The notes beneath the pieces are model-generated. The model was not told where the DNA came from. It saw only the letters and a program-made list of their open reading frames with translations, and did not search any database. A program made the translations under genes and the position numbers. 64,000 nt of DNA from positions 122,898 through 186,897 of the forward strand of contig JAUNUP010000004.1 in NCBI GenBank assembly GCA_030538115.1. Reading direction: 5' to 3'. Every line of letters starts with the position of its first letter. Positions within the stretch are counted from its first letter, which is position 1. Shown in pieces: positions 43,950 through 52,899 of the stretch. The DNA is from Dermatophilus congolensis (lineage in GTDB: Bacteria > Actinomycetota > Actinomycetes > Actinomycetales > Dermatophilaceae).

Positions 43950-45641
43950 TCAGGCCTCGCCACCGAACTCGGCGCGCATACGCTTCTTGTCCCACTTGCC
44001 GACGCTGGTGCGGGGCACCTCGTCGACGATCTCGATGCGGTCGGGCATCTGCCAGGCCGCGAACTTCTCGGACAAGTGGGCCTTGACCTCGTCGATGCTC
44101 AGCTCGGCGTCCTTCACGAGCGCGATGATCGCCACCGGGCGCTCCTGCCACTTGGGGTCGGGCACACCGATGACCGCGGCCTCGCGCACCTTCGGGTGGG
44201 CCATGAGGGCGTTCTCCATATCGATGGAGCTGATCCACTCGCCACCGCTCTTGATGACGTCTTTGATGCGGTCGGTGAGTTTGACGTAGCCGTTCGGGTC
44301 GATCGTGGCCATGTCGCCGCTGCGCCACCAACCGTCGTCGAAGCGGTCGGCCGCCTCCGGCATCTGGTGGTACGACGTCGTGATCCACGGCGAGCGCATC
44401 TGCAGCTCACCGGGGGTGGTGCCGTCGAACGGTGCTTCGGTGCCGTCCGGCTGCATGAGCCTGAAGTCGACGAGCGAGAGCATGAGGCCCTGCTTGCGCT
44501 TGTTGTCCCAGCGCGCCTCGTCATCCCAATCGGCCATGCTCGGCTTGAACCGGTTGAGGGTGACGATCGGGCTGGTCTCGGTGGCGCCGTACGCGTGGAT
44601 GATCTCGGCCCCGGTCTCCTCGAACATGCCGCGCATGAGGGAGACGGGCGGCTCGCTGGCCCCGGAGAGCGCCCGCAGCCTGCTGAAGTCGGGTTTGTCG
44701 CCGCGCTCGCGGATGCGGTCGAACATCGGCTGGAAGATCGCGGGCGCACCGCTGGTGACCGTGACCTCCTCGTTCATGAGCGCGTCGATGAGGAAGTCGG
44801 TCTCGTTCGCGGCGTAGCGACCGGGCAGCACGGTCTTGCAGGCCATGAGCATCGCGGCCTGCGGCATGCCCCACGACTGTGCGTGGAACATCGGGGTGAT
44901 GAGCATCATGCAGTCTCTGACCGAGATGTCTGCGTTGAGGGCCAGGCCCATCGCGTGCAGCACGATCGCGCGGTGACTGTAGTAGACCCCCTTGGGTCGG
45001 CCCGTCGTGCCGGTGGTGTAGCAGGCGCCGTACGAGGAACGCTCGTCGATCTGCTGCCAGCGCGGGGTCGGGTCGGCGTTCGCGACCAGCGTCTCGTAGT
45101 CGAGCGGGTTCGGCAGGGTGGTCTCGATCGACTCGAGTGGGTTGTCGCTGACGATTACCCAGTTCTTCACCTGCGGGTACGAAGGTGCCAGAGACTGCGC
45201 GATCGGGAGCAGCGAATCCTCCACGAAGACCGTGCTCACGCCGCTGTCCTCGAGCACGTGGCCGAGATCGGTGGGGCCGAGCCGCAGGTTGAGCATCGTC
45301 ATCACGGCACCGACACCCGGGATCGCCCAGTACAGCTCGAAGTGGCGGTGCGTGTTCCACGCGAGGATGCCGACCCGGTCGCCCGGCTTGACCCCGACGG
45401 TGCGCCGCATGGCGTCGGCGATGCGGCACACGCGGTCGTAACAGTCGGCGATCGTGTACCGGCTCCACTCACCGGTGTCCTTGCGGTAGACGATCTCCTG
45501 CTCACCGTACGTGCGGGCCGCGTGCCGGATCAGGGTGGTCGTGTTGAGCTGGACGTCGTCGCCCATGGTCGACGGATAACCCTGAATGATCTCGCTCCCG
45601 GGCTGCGGGCTCGAGGGCGGGGGAGTCTGGGTGTCGCTCAC
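43950..45641 (-). CDS. Long/medium-chain fatty-acid--CoA ligase
   Basis: A 563-residue ANL-superfamily enzyme that activates fatty acids through acyl-AMP to acyl-CoA. The P-loop is YTTGTTGRPKG, the A5 motif is YGATETSP, the A7 motif WWRSGDMATIDPNGY, and the A8 hinge TDRIKDVIKSGGEWIS; the late catalytic lysine is in RTSVGKWDKK. GTG 45641 has AGGAG at 6 bases. It is divergent from an enoyl-CoA hydratase gene, so fatty-acid degradation is a likely context. Confidence 0.9.
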   Translation of the reverse strand: MSDTQTPPPSSPQPGSEIIQGYPSTMGDDVQLNTTTLIRHAARTYGEQEIVYRKDTGEWSRYTIADCYDRVCRIADAMRRTVGVKPGDRVGILAWNTHRHFELYWAIPGVGAVMTMLNLRLGPTDLGHVLEDSGVSTVFVEDSLLPIAQSLAPSYPQVKNWVIVSDNPLESIETTLPNPLDYETLVANADPTPRWQQIDERSSYGACYTTGTTGRPKGVYYSHRAIVLHAMGLALNADISVRDCMMLITPMFHAQSWGMPQAAMLMACKTVLPGRYAANETDFLIDALMNEEVTVTSGAPAIFQPMFDRIRERGDKPDFSRLRALSGASEPPVSLMRGMFEETGAEIIHAYGATETSPIVTLNRFKPSMADWDDEARWDNKRKQGLMLSLVDFRLMQPDGTEAPFDGTTPGELQMRSPWITTSYHQMPEAADRFDDGWWRSGDMATIDPNGYVKLTDRIKDVIKSGGEWISSIDMENALMAHPKVREAAVIGVPDPKWQERPVAIIALVKDAELSIDEVKAHLSEKFAAWQMPDRIEIVDEVPRTSVGKWDKKRMRAEFGGEA

Positions 45642-45805
45642 GAATGCTCCTGGCGGCAGTGGGCGGCCACGTCGCCGCCGATGTGATTCAGACTACGCGG
45701 CGTCGGTCCCCGTCGGTCAGCGGCGGATAACCGAATCGCGGCGCTCACTCAGGACCCGCGTCTGTAACACCCCGGGCGCTGACGGCCCCGAATAGCCTGA
45801 ACGCC

Positions 45806-46606
45806 ATGGATGTCGCCACCCCGCTCCCCGCGCACCGCTCCTACGAAACCCTCGAAGTCGCGTTCGACGACGGAGTCATCGAGCTCACGCTCAACCGGCC
45901 CGACCGTCTCAACGCGATCTCGCTGACGATGGCGCGCGAGATCCGATCGGTGATGTCGGAGTACGGATTCCACCCCGACGCGCGAGTGCTGGTGCTGCGC
46001 GGCTCAGGACGTGCCTTCTGTGCCGGCTTCGACGTGACGACCGAGCCCGACGACGCCTCCGCGCGAGGCATGTGGCTGCAGTACCGGGCCATCGACCAGG
46101 CGATCAAGTCGTTCGCCGCGGCCCCGGTGGTGCGTATCTCCCAACTCCACGGCCATGTCGTCGGAGGCGGTCTGCTGCTCAGCTCGGAGTGCGAACTGCG
46201 CTACGGCGACGAAACCGCCAAATTCGGTATCCCCGAACCTGACTCGGGCTACCCGTTCTCACTCGGAGGGGTCTCGCTGCTGGCCCGCTCCATCGGCCTG
46301 ACCCGCACGGCGGAGATCGTGCTGACCGGGCGTCGTCTCTCGGCCGACGAGGCGCACGACATGGGCTTTCTTACCCAGGTGGTCCCCTCCGACACCCTCG
46401 CGACTCACGTCATGGAGGTGGCGCGCAGGGTGGCCGCTCGACCGGCATCGCTGCTGCTCGCCTCACTGACCTCGCTCGACGAGGCGGCCCGCGACCTCCT
46501 CCCCGCCGACACGGTGGACCTGACGACCCTGCTGTTCGTGAGCCAAGACCCCCAGGTGGCAGAGGCGAAGGCGGCCTACGCAGAAAAGTTCGCAAAGCGC
46601 CGCTGA
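45806..46606 (+). CDS. Enoyl-CoA hydratase/isomerase family protein
   Basis: A 266-residue crotonase-fold enzyme. LTLNRPDRLNAISL is the N-terminal signature, RGSGRAFCAGFD forms the first oxyanion-hole part, and QLHGHVVGGGLLLSS the second. The catalytic region has FGIPEPDSGYPFSLGG with one acidic residue where hydratases use two, so isomerase activity is possible. It is divergent from the acyl-CoA ligase. Confidence 0.87.
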   Translation: MDVATPLPAHRSYETLEVAFDDGVIELTLNRPDRLNAISLTMAREIRSVMSEYGFHPDARVLVLRGSGRAFCAGFDVTTEPDDASARGMWLQYRAIDQAIKSFAAAPVVRISQLHGHVVGGGLLLSSECELRYGDETAKFGIPEPDSGYPFSLGGVSLLARSIGLTRTAEIVLTGRRLSADEAHDMGFLTQVVPSDTLATHVMEVARRVAARPASLLLASLTSLDEAARDLLPADTVDLTTLLFVSQDPQVAEAKAAYAEKFAKRR

Positions 46607-46670
46607 GGCCGGTGCCGATCTAGCCGGATCAGAAGTGCTCGGTCGCGTGAGGCGCCGACCCCCAATTCTG

Positions 46671-46734
46671 TCCCATGGCATTTTTGCTGGTAAGGAAGTC
46701 AAAGCGAAAACATGTGCCATGGGACTATCAGCGA
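46671..46734. repeat. 64-bp AT-rich segment bounded by perfect 10-bp inverted repeats
   Basis: TCCCATGGCA at 46671-46680 and TGCCATGGGA at 46725-46734 are exact inverted repeats around 44 bases that are clearly richer in A and T than the surroundings. It lies in the 235-base gap before the uracil-DNA glycosylase. It may be an operator pair or the remnant of a small mobile element. Confidence 0.7.
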
Positions 46735-46841
46735 AGCCGACTCCTGCGGCAGCGAGTTCGGCGCCGCCCACGGGCGAATCCTGCACCAGCCTCCGCGGGC
46801 TGCCGAGAAGCCGATCCGCGCGTGGTGCGGAGAATAGGCGC

Positions 46842-47735
46842 ATGGAGACTCCGGGAGAAGACGTCGCCGACGGACGCGAACCGGTGTTTCTGCCGCATCC
46901 GCTGACGGGCCAGATGTTCCCTTCACCGGTGCCGCCGGGAATCGGCTGGCCCGAGGATCCGGCGAGCGCCGACACCCCGGTGGCGCATACGGCTGCCGAG
47001 GTGCGTGAACTCGCTCGTACCGCGTCGACGGTCGCCGAGATCGACGCCCGTTCGAGTGTGTGCCGGGCATGCCCCCGCCTCGTCGCGTGGCGGGAGGAGG
47101 TGGCTCGCATCAAGCGCGCCGCCTACGCCGGCCAGCCGTACTGGGGCCGCCCCGCCGCGTCGTTCGGTGACCCGGACCCGCGCATGATCGTGCTGGGGTT
47201 GGCCCCGGCGGCCCACGGCGCCAACCGAACCGGCCGCATGTTCACCGGAGACCGCTCGGGGGAGTGGATCGTCGGCGCCCTCCACCGCGCGGGCTTGGCC
47301 GACCGTGACCACGCGGGCGTCGCGGGGGATGACCAGCGGTTCCACGGAGTCCGGATGGTTGCACCCGTGCGCTGCGCACCTCCTGCGAACAAGCCCCTCA
47401 CCTCCGAGAAAGAGACGTGTAGTGCGTGGCTGGACCGCGAACTGACCCTGCTCACGTCGGTGACGTCGATCCTCGCGTTGGGCGGCATCGCCTGGACCTC
47501 GGCCCTGCAGGCCGCCGTACGACTGGGCTGGCAGGTGCCGCGCCCGCGCCCGCCCTTCGGCCACGGCGCGGAGGTGATACTCAAGGCACCAGCCGCACCC
47601 AGTGAGGACGGGGACCACGGTGAGCGAGAGATCCGCTTGGTCGGCTGCTACCACGTGAGCCAACAGAACACCTTCACAGGCAAACTCACCCGCGAGATGC
47701 TCGACCAGGCGATAACGAGAGCCGCCCCCCGCTGA
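46842..47735 (+). CDS. Uracil-DNA glycosylase, family 5 (UdgB type)
   Basis: A 297-residue base-excision repair enzyme with an iron-sulfur cluster. Cysteines in SVCRACPRL, VRCAPPANKP and ETCSAWL are the expected four ligands. Motif 1 is LAPAAHGANRTGRMFTGD, which lacks the catalytic acid of family 4 as is normal for family 5; motif 2 is YHVSQQNTFTG, with His as in the usual H-P-S form. It removes uracil, and in relatives also hypoxanthine, from DNA, which matters in high-GC genomes. ATG 46842 has GGAG 9 bases upstream; the frame upstream is open but has no support. Confidence 0.9.
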   Translation: METPGEDVADGREPVFLPHPLTGQMFPSPVPPGIGWPEDPASADTPVAHTAAEVRELARTASTVAEIDARSSVCRACPRLVAWREEVARIKRAAYAGQPYWGRPAASFGDPDPRMIVLGLAPAAHGANRTGRMFTGDRSGEWIVGALHRAGLADRDHAGVAGDDQRFHGVRMVAPVRCAPPANKPLTSEKETCSAWLDRELTLLTSVTSILALGGIAWTSALQAAVRLGWQVPRPRPPFGHGAEVILKAPAAPSEDGDHGEREIRLVGCYHVSQQNTFTGKLTREMLDQAITRAAPR

Positions 47736-47752
47736 AAACTCGGAGGGCGGCT
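47720..47752. terminator. 8-bp hairpin between convergent genes
   Basis: AGCCGCCC at 47720-47727 pairs with GGGCGGCT at 47745-47752. It overlaps the last codons of the glycosylase gene and precedes the converging permease end. Confidence 0.6.
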
Positions 47753-47769
47753 GATGTCTCTCGCCCGGG

Positions 47770-49098
47770 TCAGTTGACGAAGCTGAAGAGGATGCTGGTC
47801 ACGGCGGCGAGGCCCGCGATCGTCACGAAGATGTTGCTGAGCTTGCCGCGGTAGGGAGCGAGCCGGTCGATCTTGTGGATCGCGTACATCGGCATGAGGT
47901 ACAGGATCGACGCGATGACGGGGCCGGAGATCGTCTCGATGAGGCCGAGGATGCTCGGGTTGACGATGGCCGCGATCCAGGTGGTGATGAAGATGAACAC
48001 CGCCACGCCCTTGCGGACGGTCTTCGGGTCGAGACGCGAGTTGTCGCCTCCGGTGAAGCCGCGCACGATGCCCGCGGCGCCCTCGGCGGCACCGAAGTAG
48101 TGGCCGAAGAACGACGACATGATCGCGGTGATCGCGATGACCGGGCCCAGGTACGAGATGACCGGGCTGCCGTGCACATTGGCCAGGTGCGAGAGCACCG
48201 GCAGGTTCGCCTCACGGGCGTTGGCCAGCTCGGCCGGGCCGAGCGCGAAGACGCACGAGAACACGAAACCCATGGTGAACAGCACGAGCATGATCGCGTT
48301 GACGCGCAGGATCTGGTTGGCCTTCGCGGGTGCCTTGTCGGAGTAGTGGCGCTCCATCGCGACGGAGAACTGCGAGATCGCCGGGCTGTGGTTGAACGCG
48401 AACACCAGCACGGGGATGGTGATCCACACGGTCATCAGCATCGACGGCACCGACGCCGCCTCGGTGAGGCCGGTGAAGCTCCAACTCGGGATGAGGTACA
48501 GCGACACCCCGATGAGGATCGCGATGAGCGGGTAAACGACCCAGCCGGTGACCATGAGGATGATCCGCTCACCCGAGACCATCACCGCCATCATCACGGC
48601 GATGAGGATCGCCGAGAGCAGCCACCGCGGCGGGGAGGCCATGCCGAGCTGGTTGACGAGCAAGCTGTCGACGGTGTTGGTGATGCCGACGCCGTAGATC
48701 AGCACGATCGGGTAGATCGAGAAGAAGTACAGGATCGTGATGAGCTTGCCCGCCCCCGATCCGAAGTACTCCTCGACCACGCGGGTGATGTCGGCGCCGG
48801 GGTTCGCCGAGTGTACGACGAACCGGGAGAGCGCGCGGTGCGAGAGGTACGTCATCGGTCCGATGAGCAGCGTCATGATGACGAGCGGCCACAGCCCGCC
48901 CGACCCGGCCCGGATGGGCAGGAACAGGATCCCGGCACCGACCGCGGTGCCGAAGAGACTGAGCACCCAGCTCGTGTCGAGCCGGCCCCACTTCATCGAG
49001 GTCGAGGGTGAGACCTGTGTTGCCGAGGCGTTCTGCGCCGGGTGTGGGTCAGTAGGTGTCGAGTCGTCAGGTAGCGAATCGTCGTGCGAAGCGGGCAT
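47770..49098 (-). CDS. HAAAP-family (SdaC-type) serine/threonine-like permease
   Basis: A 442-residue transporter with about 11 membrane helices and a 35-residue soluble leader. DTSWVLSLFGTAVGAGILFL is the hallmark first helix of the hydroxy and aromatic amino acid permease family; VFAFNHSPAISQFSVAME is a second one. It probably imports serine or threonine with a proton. It is divergent from a LysR-type regulator that is its most likely controller. Confidence 0.87.
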   Translation of the reverse strand: MPASHDDSLPDDSTPTDPHPAQNASATQVSPSTSMKWGRLDTSWVLSLFGTAVGAGILFLPIRAGSGGLWPLVIMTLLIGPMTYLSHRALSRFVVHSANPGADITRVVEEYFGSGAGKLITILYFFSIYPIVLIYGVGITNTVDSLLVNQLGMASPPRWLLSAILIAVMMAVMVSGERIILMVTGWVVYPLIAILIGVSLYLIPSWSFTGLTEAASVPSMLMTVWITIPVLVFAFNHSPAISQFSVAMERHYSDKAPAKANQILRVNAIMLVLFTMGFVFSCVFALGPAELANAREANLPVLSHLANVHGSPVISYLGPVIAITAIMSSFFGHYFGAAEGAAGIVRGFTGGDNSRLDPKTVRKGVAVFIFITTWIAAIVNPSILGLIETISGPVIASILYLMPMYAIHKIDRLAPYRGKLSNIFVTIAGLAAVTSILFSFVN

Positions 49099-49190
49099 GG
49101 ATCATCACCGTTCTACGTGGGGGGTTGCCACGAGTCTGTTCCCACCCGGGATGCCCGGTCCAGCTAACGTTTGTGATGCATACCGGTCAA

Positions 49191-49204
49191 AATGTCTGAA
49201 CATT
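49191..49204. promoter_or_regulatory. Dyad AATGT-CTGA-ACATT upstream of the LysR gene
   Basis: Two exact 5-base arms around CTGA, 17 bases before the LysR start and within the divergent gap to the permease. A nearby TTGTGATGCA at 49170-49179 is AT-rich and could hold the permease promoter. The site suits LysR autoregulation. Confidence 0.4.
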
Positions 49205-49220
49205 CGGGGGCGGAGGGGTG

Positions 49221-50129
49221 ATGTACGACCTGCAGCGACTACGCACACTCCGCGAACTGAAGAACCGTGGAACGCTCGCGGCCGTGGCGCGTGCCCTGTC
49301 ATACACCCCATCGGCCATCTCGCAGCAGTTGGCCCAGCTCGAGGCAGAGGTCGGAGTGCCGCTTCTCGAGCACGTCGGCCGCCGTGTGCGCCTCACCGAA
49401 CAGGCCGAGATACTCGTCTCTCACACCGAAACGGTGCTGCGTCAGTTGGAGGCCGCGGAGGCCGACGTGGCGGCGTCACTCTCCCGCGTCGGGGGCCCGA
49501 TTCACCTGGCCGCGTTCCAGTCGGCGGCGCTGACGATCGTGCCGGAGGCTCTCGTCATGCTCCGCGATCGGTACCCGGAGCTGCGCGCGCATGTGCACGA
49601 GATGGAGCCCCAAGACGCGCTACCGGCTTTACTCGCCCGCGATTTCGATCTGATCATCGCCCAGGACTATCCGGGCGTGCCGTGTTGGCGACCCGAAGGC
49701 GCCGAGGCGCAAGACCTTCTCGACGACCCGCTCTACCTCGCCGTTCCGCCGGGTTTGAACCTCACCTGCGAGACCACCTGGCGTGAGGTGGCTGGGATGC
49801 CGTGGGTCATGGAGCCGGAGGGGGCCGACGCCCGCAGTTCCGCCATGATGCTGTGTCGCTCTGCCGGATTCGAACCCGACGTGCGGTTCGTCAGTTCCGA
49901 CATCGTCTTTCACGTGCGGCTCGTGGAGGCGGGCCTGGCGGTGGCTCTGGTGCCTGGTCTCCCGGGGCCGGAACGCTTGAGTGGTGTGACGCTGCACCAA
50001 CTCCCATCAGGAAGGCGCACCCGTCGCATCTTCACCGTCGTGCGAGGCGGCCACCAGGGGCACCCCGCGATCATCGCCCTGCGAGCGGCCCTGAGCCAGG
50101 CGGTCGAGGCCCGCAAACTCGCAGGCTAG
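49221..50129 (+). CDS. LysR-family transcriptional regulator
   Basis: A 302-residue regulator. LRELKNRGTLAAVARALSYT then PSAISQQLAQLEAEVGVPLL form the helix-turn-helix and linker start, followed by a periplasmic-binding-like effector domain. ATG 49221 (MYDLQRLRTLREL) is preceded by CGGAGGGG; an in-frame GTG lies 3 bases before. Divergence from the permease suggests control by a transported amino acid. Confidence 0.88.
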   Translation: MYDLQRLRTLRELKNRGTLAAVARALSYTPSAISQQLAQLEAEVGVPLLEHVGRRVRLTEQAEILVSHTETVLRQLEAAEADVAASLSRVGGPIHLAAFQSAALTIVPEALVMLRDRYPELRAHVHEMEPQDALPALLARDFDLIIAQDYPGVPCWRPEGAEAQDLLDDPLYLAVPPGLNLTCETTWREVAGMPWVMEPEGADARSSAMMLCRSAGFEPDVRFVSSDIVFHVRLVEAGLAVALVPGLPGPERLSGVTLHQLPSGRRTRRIFTVVRGGHQGHPAIIALRAALSQAVEARKLAG

Positions 50130-50286
50130 CGCGCTTGCGACGGAGCCGCCTGTCGCACGGCATCAGGGGGAACCCCGGGCCGGGTCCACCGAAAGTCGGG
50201 GGCGGGTCAGTCGTTCGGCCGATGCGGCCGGGCGGCCTGGTCGGGAAGTCTGGGGGTATGAACTGGACGACTCGGGAGGTGGCGCG

Positions 50287-51000
50287 ATGAGCACGGTGGC
50301 ACCTCCGGTCATCGACCCGGCGGCATTGACTCCGCGAACCGTTTCACGGGCCGCGGCCCGCGTGCCTGAACAGGCACATGCTGTGACGGCCGGGCCGTTC
50401 CGTCTGCGCGCGGAGACGTTCCGCTCGGTCTCCAGATACGTCACCGTTGTCGGTCTCGCGGCGATTGCGCTCGCGGTGGCCCTCGGCATCGGCAGCGGCG
50501 TGCTTACCTCGGTGGCGTCTCTGCGCGAGTTCGTGGCCGGGTTCGGGGTATTCGCGCCGGCCGCGTTCGTGCTGGTCGGCGCGCTGGAGGCGGTGTTTCC
50601 GGTGATCCCGGGATCGGGTGCGATACTCGCAGCCCCGATCCTGTTCGGCACCGTCAGCGGCACGGTCTACGCCTACCTGGCCACGTGCCTCGGGTCGATG
50701 CTCGTCTTCGCGATCTCCCGCTACGCGGGGCGCGACCTCATGGCCGCGCGGTTTTCCCCGAGCTCACTCGAGCGCTACGCCGGGTGGCTCGAACACCCCA
50801 AGTTCGCACGGTACTTCGGCATCGCGATCGCGATGCCCTTCGCTCCCGACGACCTCCTCTGCTACTTCGCGGGCCTGACGAAGATGCGCTGGCGCACGTA
50901 CGTCGCGATCATCCTGGCCTGCAAGCCCTGGGGCGTGCTCCTCTACACGACCGGCATGATGACGATCCTGAAAGCGGTGTTCCCATGGCTCGGACTCTGA
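50287..51000 (+). CDS. VTT-domain (TVP38/DedA-like) membrane protein
   Basis: A 237-residue membrane protein. After a 45-residue soluble start comes one helix, then the VTT core: EAVFPVIPGSGAILAAPILF followed by FGTVSGTVYAYLATCLGSM, and FDDLLCYFAG-like PFAPDDLLCYFAGLT. Relatives move or scramble lipids or act with envelope stress. It overlaps the following GT4 gene by 16 bases, so the pair is coupled and probably works on a lipid-linked sugar. Confidence 0.85.
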   Translation: MSTVAPPVIDPAALTPRTVSRAAARVPEQAHAVTAGPFRLRAETFRSVSRYVTVVGLAAIALAVALGIGSGVLTSVASLREFVAGFGVFAPAAFVLVGALEAVFPVIPGSGAILAAPILFGTVSGTVYAYLATCLGSMLVFAISRYAGRDLMAARFSPSSLERYAGWLEHPKFARYFGIAIAMPFAPDDLLCYFAGLTKMRWRTYVAIILACKPWGVLLYTTGMMTILKAVFPWLGL

Positions 51001-52097
51001 CCCGCCACAACGACCCGACCGACCCCGCAGGCTCCACTGGTTCCGCGGGCGCTGCCGGTGCTTCGGCGCCGCGAGGCCGTGGCCTGCGGGTATGCCTCTA
51101 CAACGGTTCTGGCAAGATGGCCGAGCGCAGCGGGATCGGCTCGGCGATGCGACACCAGCGGGCGATGCTCCGCGACGCCGGATCGCGTGCGGTGGAGTTC
51201 TGGGAGCGTCCCGACATCGTGCAGCTCAACACCGTCTTCCCCGACAGCGTGATCGCCGGCGCCGTCGCGAAAGCCCGCGGCATTCCGGTGGTCGTGTTCG
51301 CGCACTCGACGCGTCAGGACTTCGAGGGGTCCTGGATCGGATCGCGCGCCCTCGCACCGCTGTTCGAGAAGTGGCTGCGGATCGTCTACCGCGGGGGAGA
51401 CGTCGTCGTCACACCGACGCCATACTCGCGCAGCATCATCGAGAACTACGGCATCGACGCTCCGATCCGGGTGCTCACCAACGGAGTTGACACGGAGTTC
51501 TTCGCCGGCGGCCCGGAGGCGCGGGCGCGATTCCGCACCGCGCACGGCATCTCCGACGACCAGCGTGTGGTGCTCAGCGTCGGTCATCTCATGACCCGCA
51601 AGGGCATCGTCGAGTACGTCGACCTCGCCTCCTCGATGCCGGAGGTCGAGTTCTACTGGGCCGGAACGGTGGCCAGCGCCGCGATGACCCCCGACGTGCG
51701 CGCCGCCCTCGACCGGGCGCCTGCGAACCTCCACCTGCTCGGGCACATCCCGCCCGCCGAGGTGCGCGACGCCTACGCCGGAGCCGACCTGTTCTGCTTC
51801 ATGTCACACGAGGAGACGCAGGGGATCGTCGTGTTGGAGGCGCTCGCCTCCGGGGTGCCGGTGCTCGTGCGCGACATCCCGGTCTACGCCGACTGGCTGC
51901 CCGAGGGAGTCGTGACCTACAAAGCCGCCACGACCAGCGAGTTTGCGCACCTCGCGCAGGCGATCCTCGACGGAGTGGCCCCCGACCTCACCGAAGCGGG
52001 CCGCAGCCTTGCAGCCGAGCACGACCTGACGCGCGTGGCCGAGGGCCTCGCCTCCGTACACGACGAAGTGCTCGAACGACTCGGCCTGACCGCCTGA
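50985..52097 (+). CDS. GT4-family glycosyltransferase
   Basis: A 370-residue GT-B glycosyltransferase similar to diacylglycerol glucosyltransferases. VCLYNGSGKMAERSGIGSAM begins the acceptor domain, VVFAHSTRQDFEGSW follows, and the nucleotide-sugar site is CFMSHEETQGIVVLEALASG with the E-x7-E pair. Residues 1-30 are a Pro/Gly/Ala-rich leader. ATG 50985 lies inside the end of the VTT gene. It probably makes a membrane glycolipid. Confidence 0.86.
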   Translation: MARTLTRHNDPTDPAGSTGSAGAAGASAPRGRGLRVCLYNGSGKMAERSGIGSAMRHQRAMLRDAGSRAVEFWERPDIVQLNTVFPDSVIAGAVAKARGIPVVVFAHSTRQDFEGSWIGSRALAPLFEKWLRIVYRGGDVVVTPTPYSRSIIENYGIDAPIRVLTNGVDTEFFAGGPEARARFRTAHGISDDQRVVLSVGHLMTRKGIVEYVDLASSMPEVEFYWAGTVASAAMTPDVRAALDRAPANLHLLGHIPPAEVRDAYAGADLFCFMSHEETQGIVVLEALASGVPVLVRDIPVYADWLPEGVVTYKAATTSEFAHLAQAILDGVAPDLTEAGRSLAAEHDLTRVAEGLASVHDEVLERLGLTA

Positions 52098-52132
52098 TCC
52101 GCCCCGACTCGACCGCTCTTGGCCCGTCGGCC

Positions 52133-52528
52133 TCAGTAGTCGACCACCGAAACGTCGGTCGCGCCGAAATCTCTGCCCTTGAACAGCAGCGGCTTACCCG
52201 TGGCCGCGGAGAGGGCGTAAGAGAAGCAATCGCCGAAATTCAGGCGCGCAGGGTGCCCGCTGCCGGCGCCGAATCGACGGTGGGCTTCACGCCCGATGCG
52301 TGACTGCTCGATCGTCACCGGCTCGAGACCGATGCCCAACTCGCCGAATATCTGCAGGAACCGCGCCTCGGATGCCGGCCCGCCTCTCCTGTCGATCACC
52401 ACACCGCATTCGATGAACGAGGCCGCCGACATGCGAGGGTCGGGTGCATTGAGGATGACCTCGGTCAGTCTCGCCCCGTCCGTCTCATCCCAGAGGATCG
52501 CGATGATGGCTGATGAGTCGACGATCAT
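52133..52528 (-). CDS. vapC: VapC-family PIN-domain ribonuclease toxin
   Basis: A 131-residue PIN-domain toxin. The acidic residues are Asp4 in IVDSSAI, the glutamate of ASFIECGVV, the aspartate of NFGDCFSYALS and the last of FKGRDF. It cuts tRNA or rRNA when freed from VapB. The start overlaps the antitoxin stop by 4 bases (ATGA), so the two are coupled. Confidence 0.92.
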   Translation of the reverse strand: MIVDSSAIIAILWDETDGARLTEVILNAPDPRMSAASFIECGVVIDRRGGPASEARFLQIFGELGIGLEPVTIEQSRIGREAHRRFGAGSGHPARLNFGDCFSYALSAATGKPLLFKGRDFGATDVSVVDY

Positions 52529-52809
52529 CGGACGGCATCGATCTCGTCGTCGAGGTAGTCGTACATGTGCTCCATCTCGTACTTCATCGCCGCCCGGTCC
52601 TCATCGGTGAGATGGGCGTTGAACTCCTTGACCAGGTTCATGACCACGTCGACGCGGTGCTTCACATCTTGTTCGCGGGTCTTGAGGTCGAGGTGGGCCA
52701 GGTACATCTCCAAAGCGGCCTCCAGCGCGCTCGTCTGCGTCTGGCCCGTGCGCTGAGCGGCCTCGCGCGCGAGGGCGTGAACCCGCTCGTTCTTGATGTT
52801 GAGAGCCAT
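52525..52809 (-). CDS. vapB: VapB-type antitoxin (Rv0623-like)
   Basis: A 94-residue antitoxin. MALNIKNERVHALAREAAQR is the DNA-binding ribbon-helix-helix part, TGQTQTSALEAALEMYLAHL follows, and the long charged helix to the end would wrap the toxin. It binds the promoter together with VapC; an excellent operator lies 24 bases upstream. Confidence 0.9.
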   Translation of the reverse strand: MALNIKNERVHALAREAAQRTGQTQTSALEAALEMYLAHLDLKTREQDVKHRVDVVMNLVKEFNAHLTDEDRAAMKYEMEHMYDYLDDEIDAVR

Positions 52810-52811
52810 GG

Positions 52812-52850
52812 TTACACCCTACTCCCGTGCGCCTTACACCAGGGTGTAAG
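52812..52850 (-). promoter_or_regulatory. vapBC operator: perfect dyad plus one extra half-site
   Basis: CTTACACC-AG-GGTGTAAG at 52833-52850 is a perfect 8-base-arm dyad. A further half-site TTACACCC lies at 52812-52819, directly before the vapB start. The set covers the expected promoter and leader, as in autorepressed VapBC operons. Confidence 0.65.
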
Positions 52851-52899
52851 TCCGCGTGATGACCTGCCTTCGTTCGGATGCCGGTCGGCTCAGGCACTC

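Noticed and set aside
46675..46905. A 76-codon frame starting in the AT-rich inverted repeat
   Set aside because: It lacks a ribosome site, becomes Arg-rich shadow sequence and overlaps the glycosylase start.
49864..49880. Sequence GGATTCGAACCC resembling the T-arm of a tRNA in reverse
   Set aside because: It lies inside the LysR gene and no acceptor or anticodon stem can be built around it.
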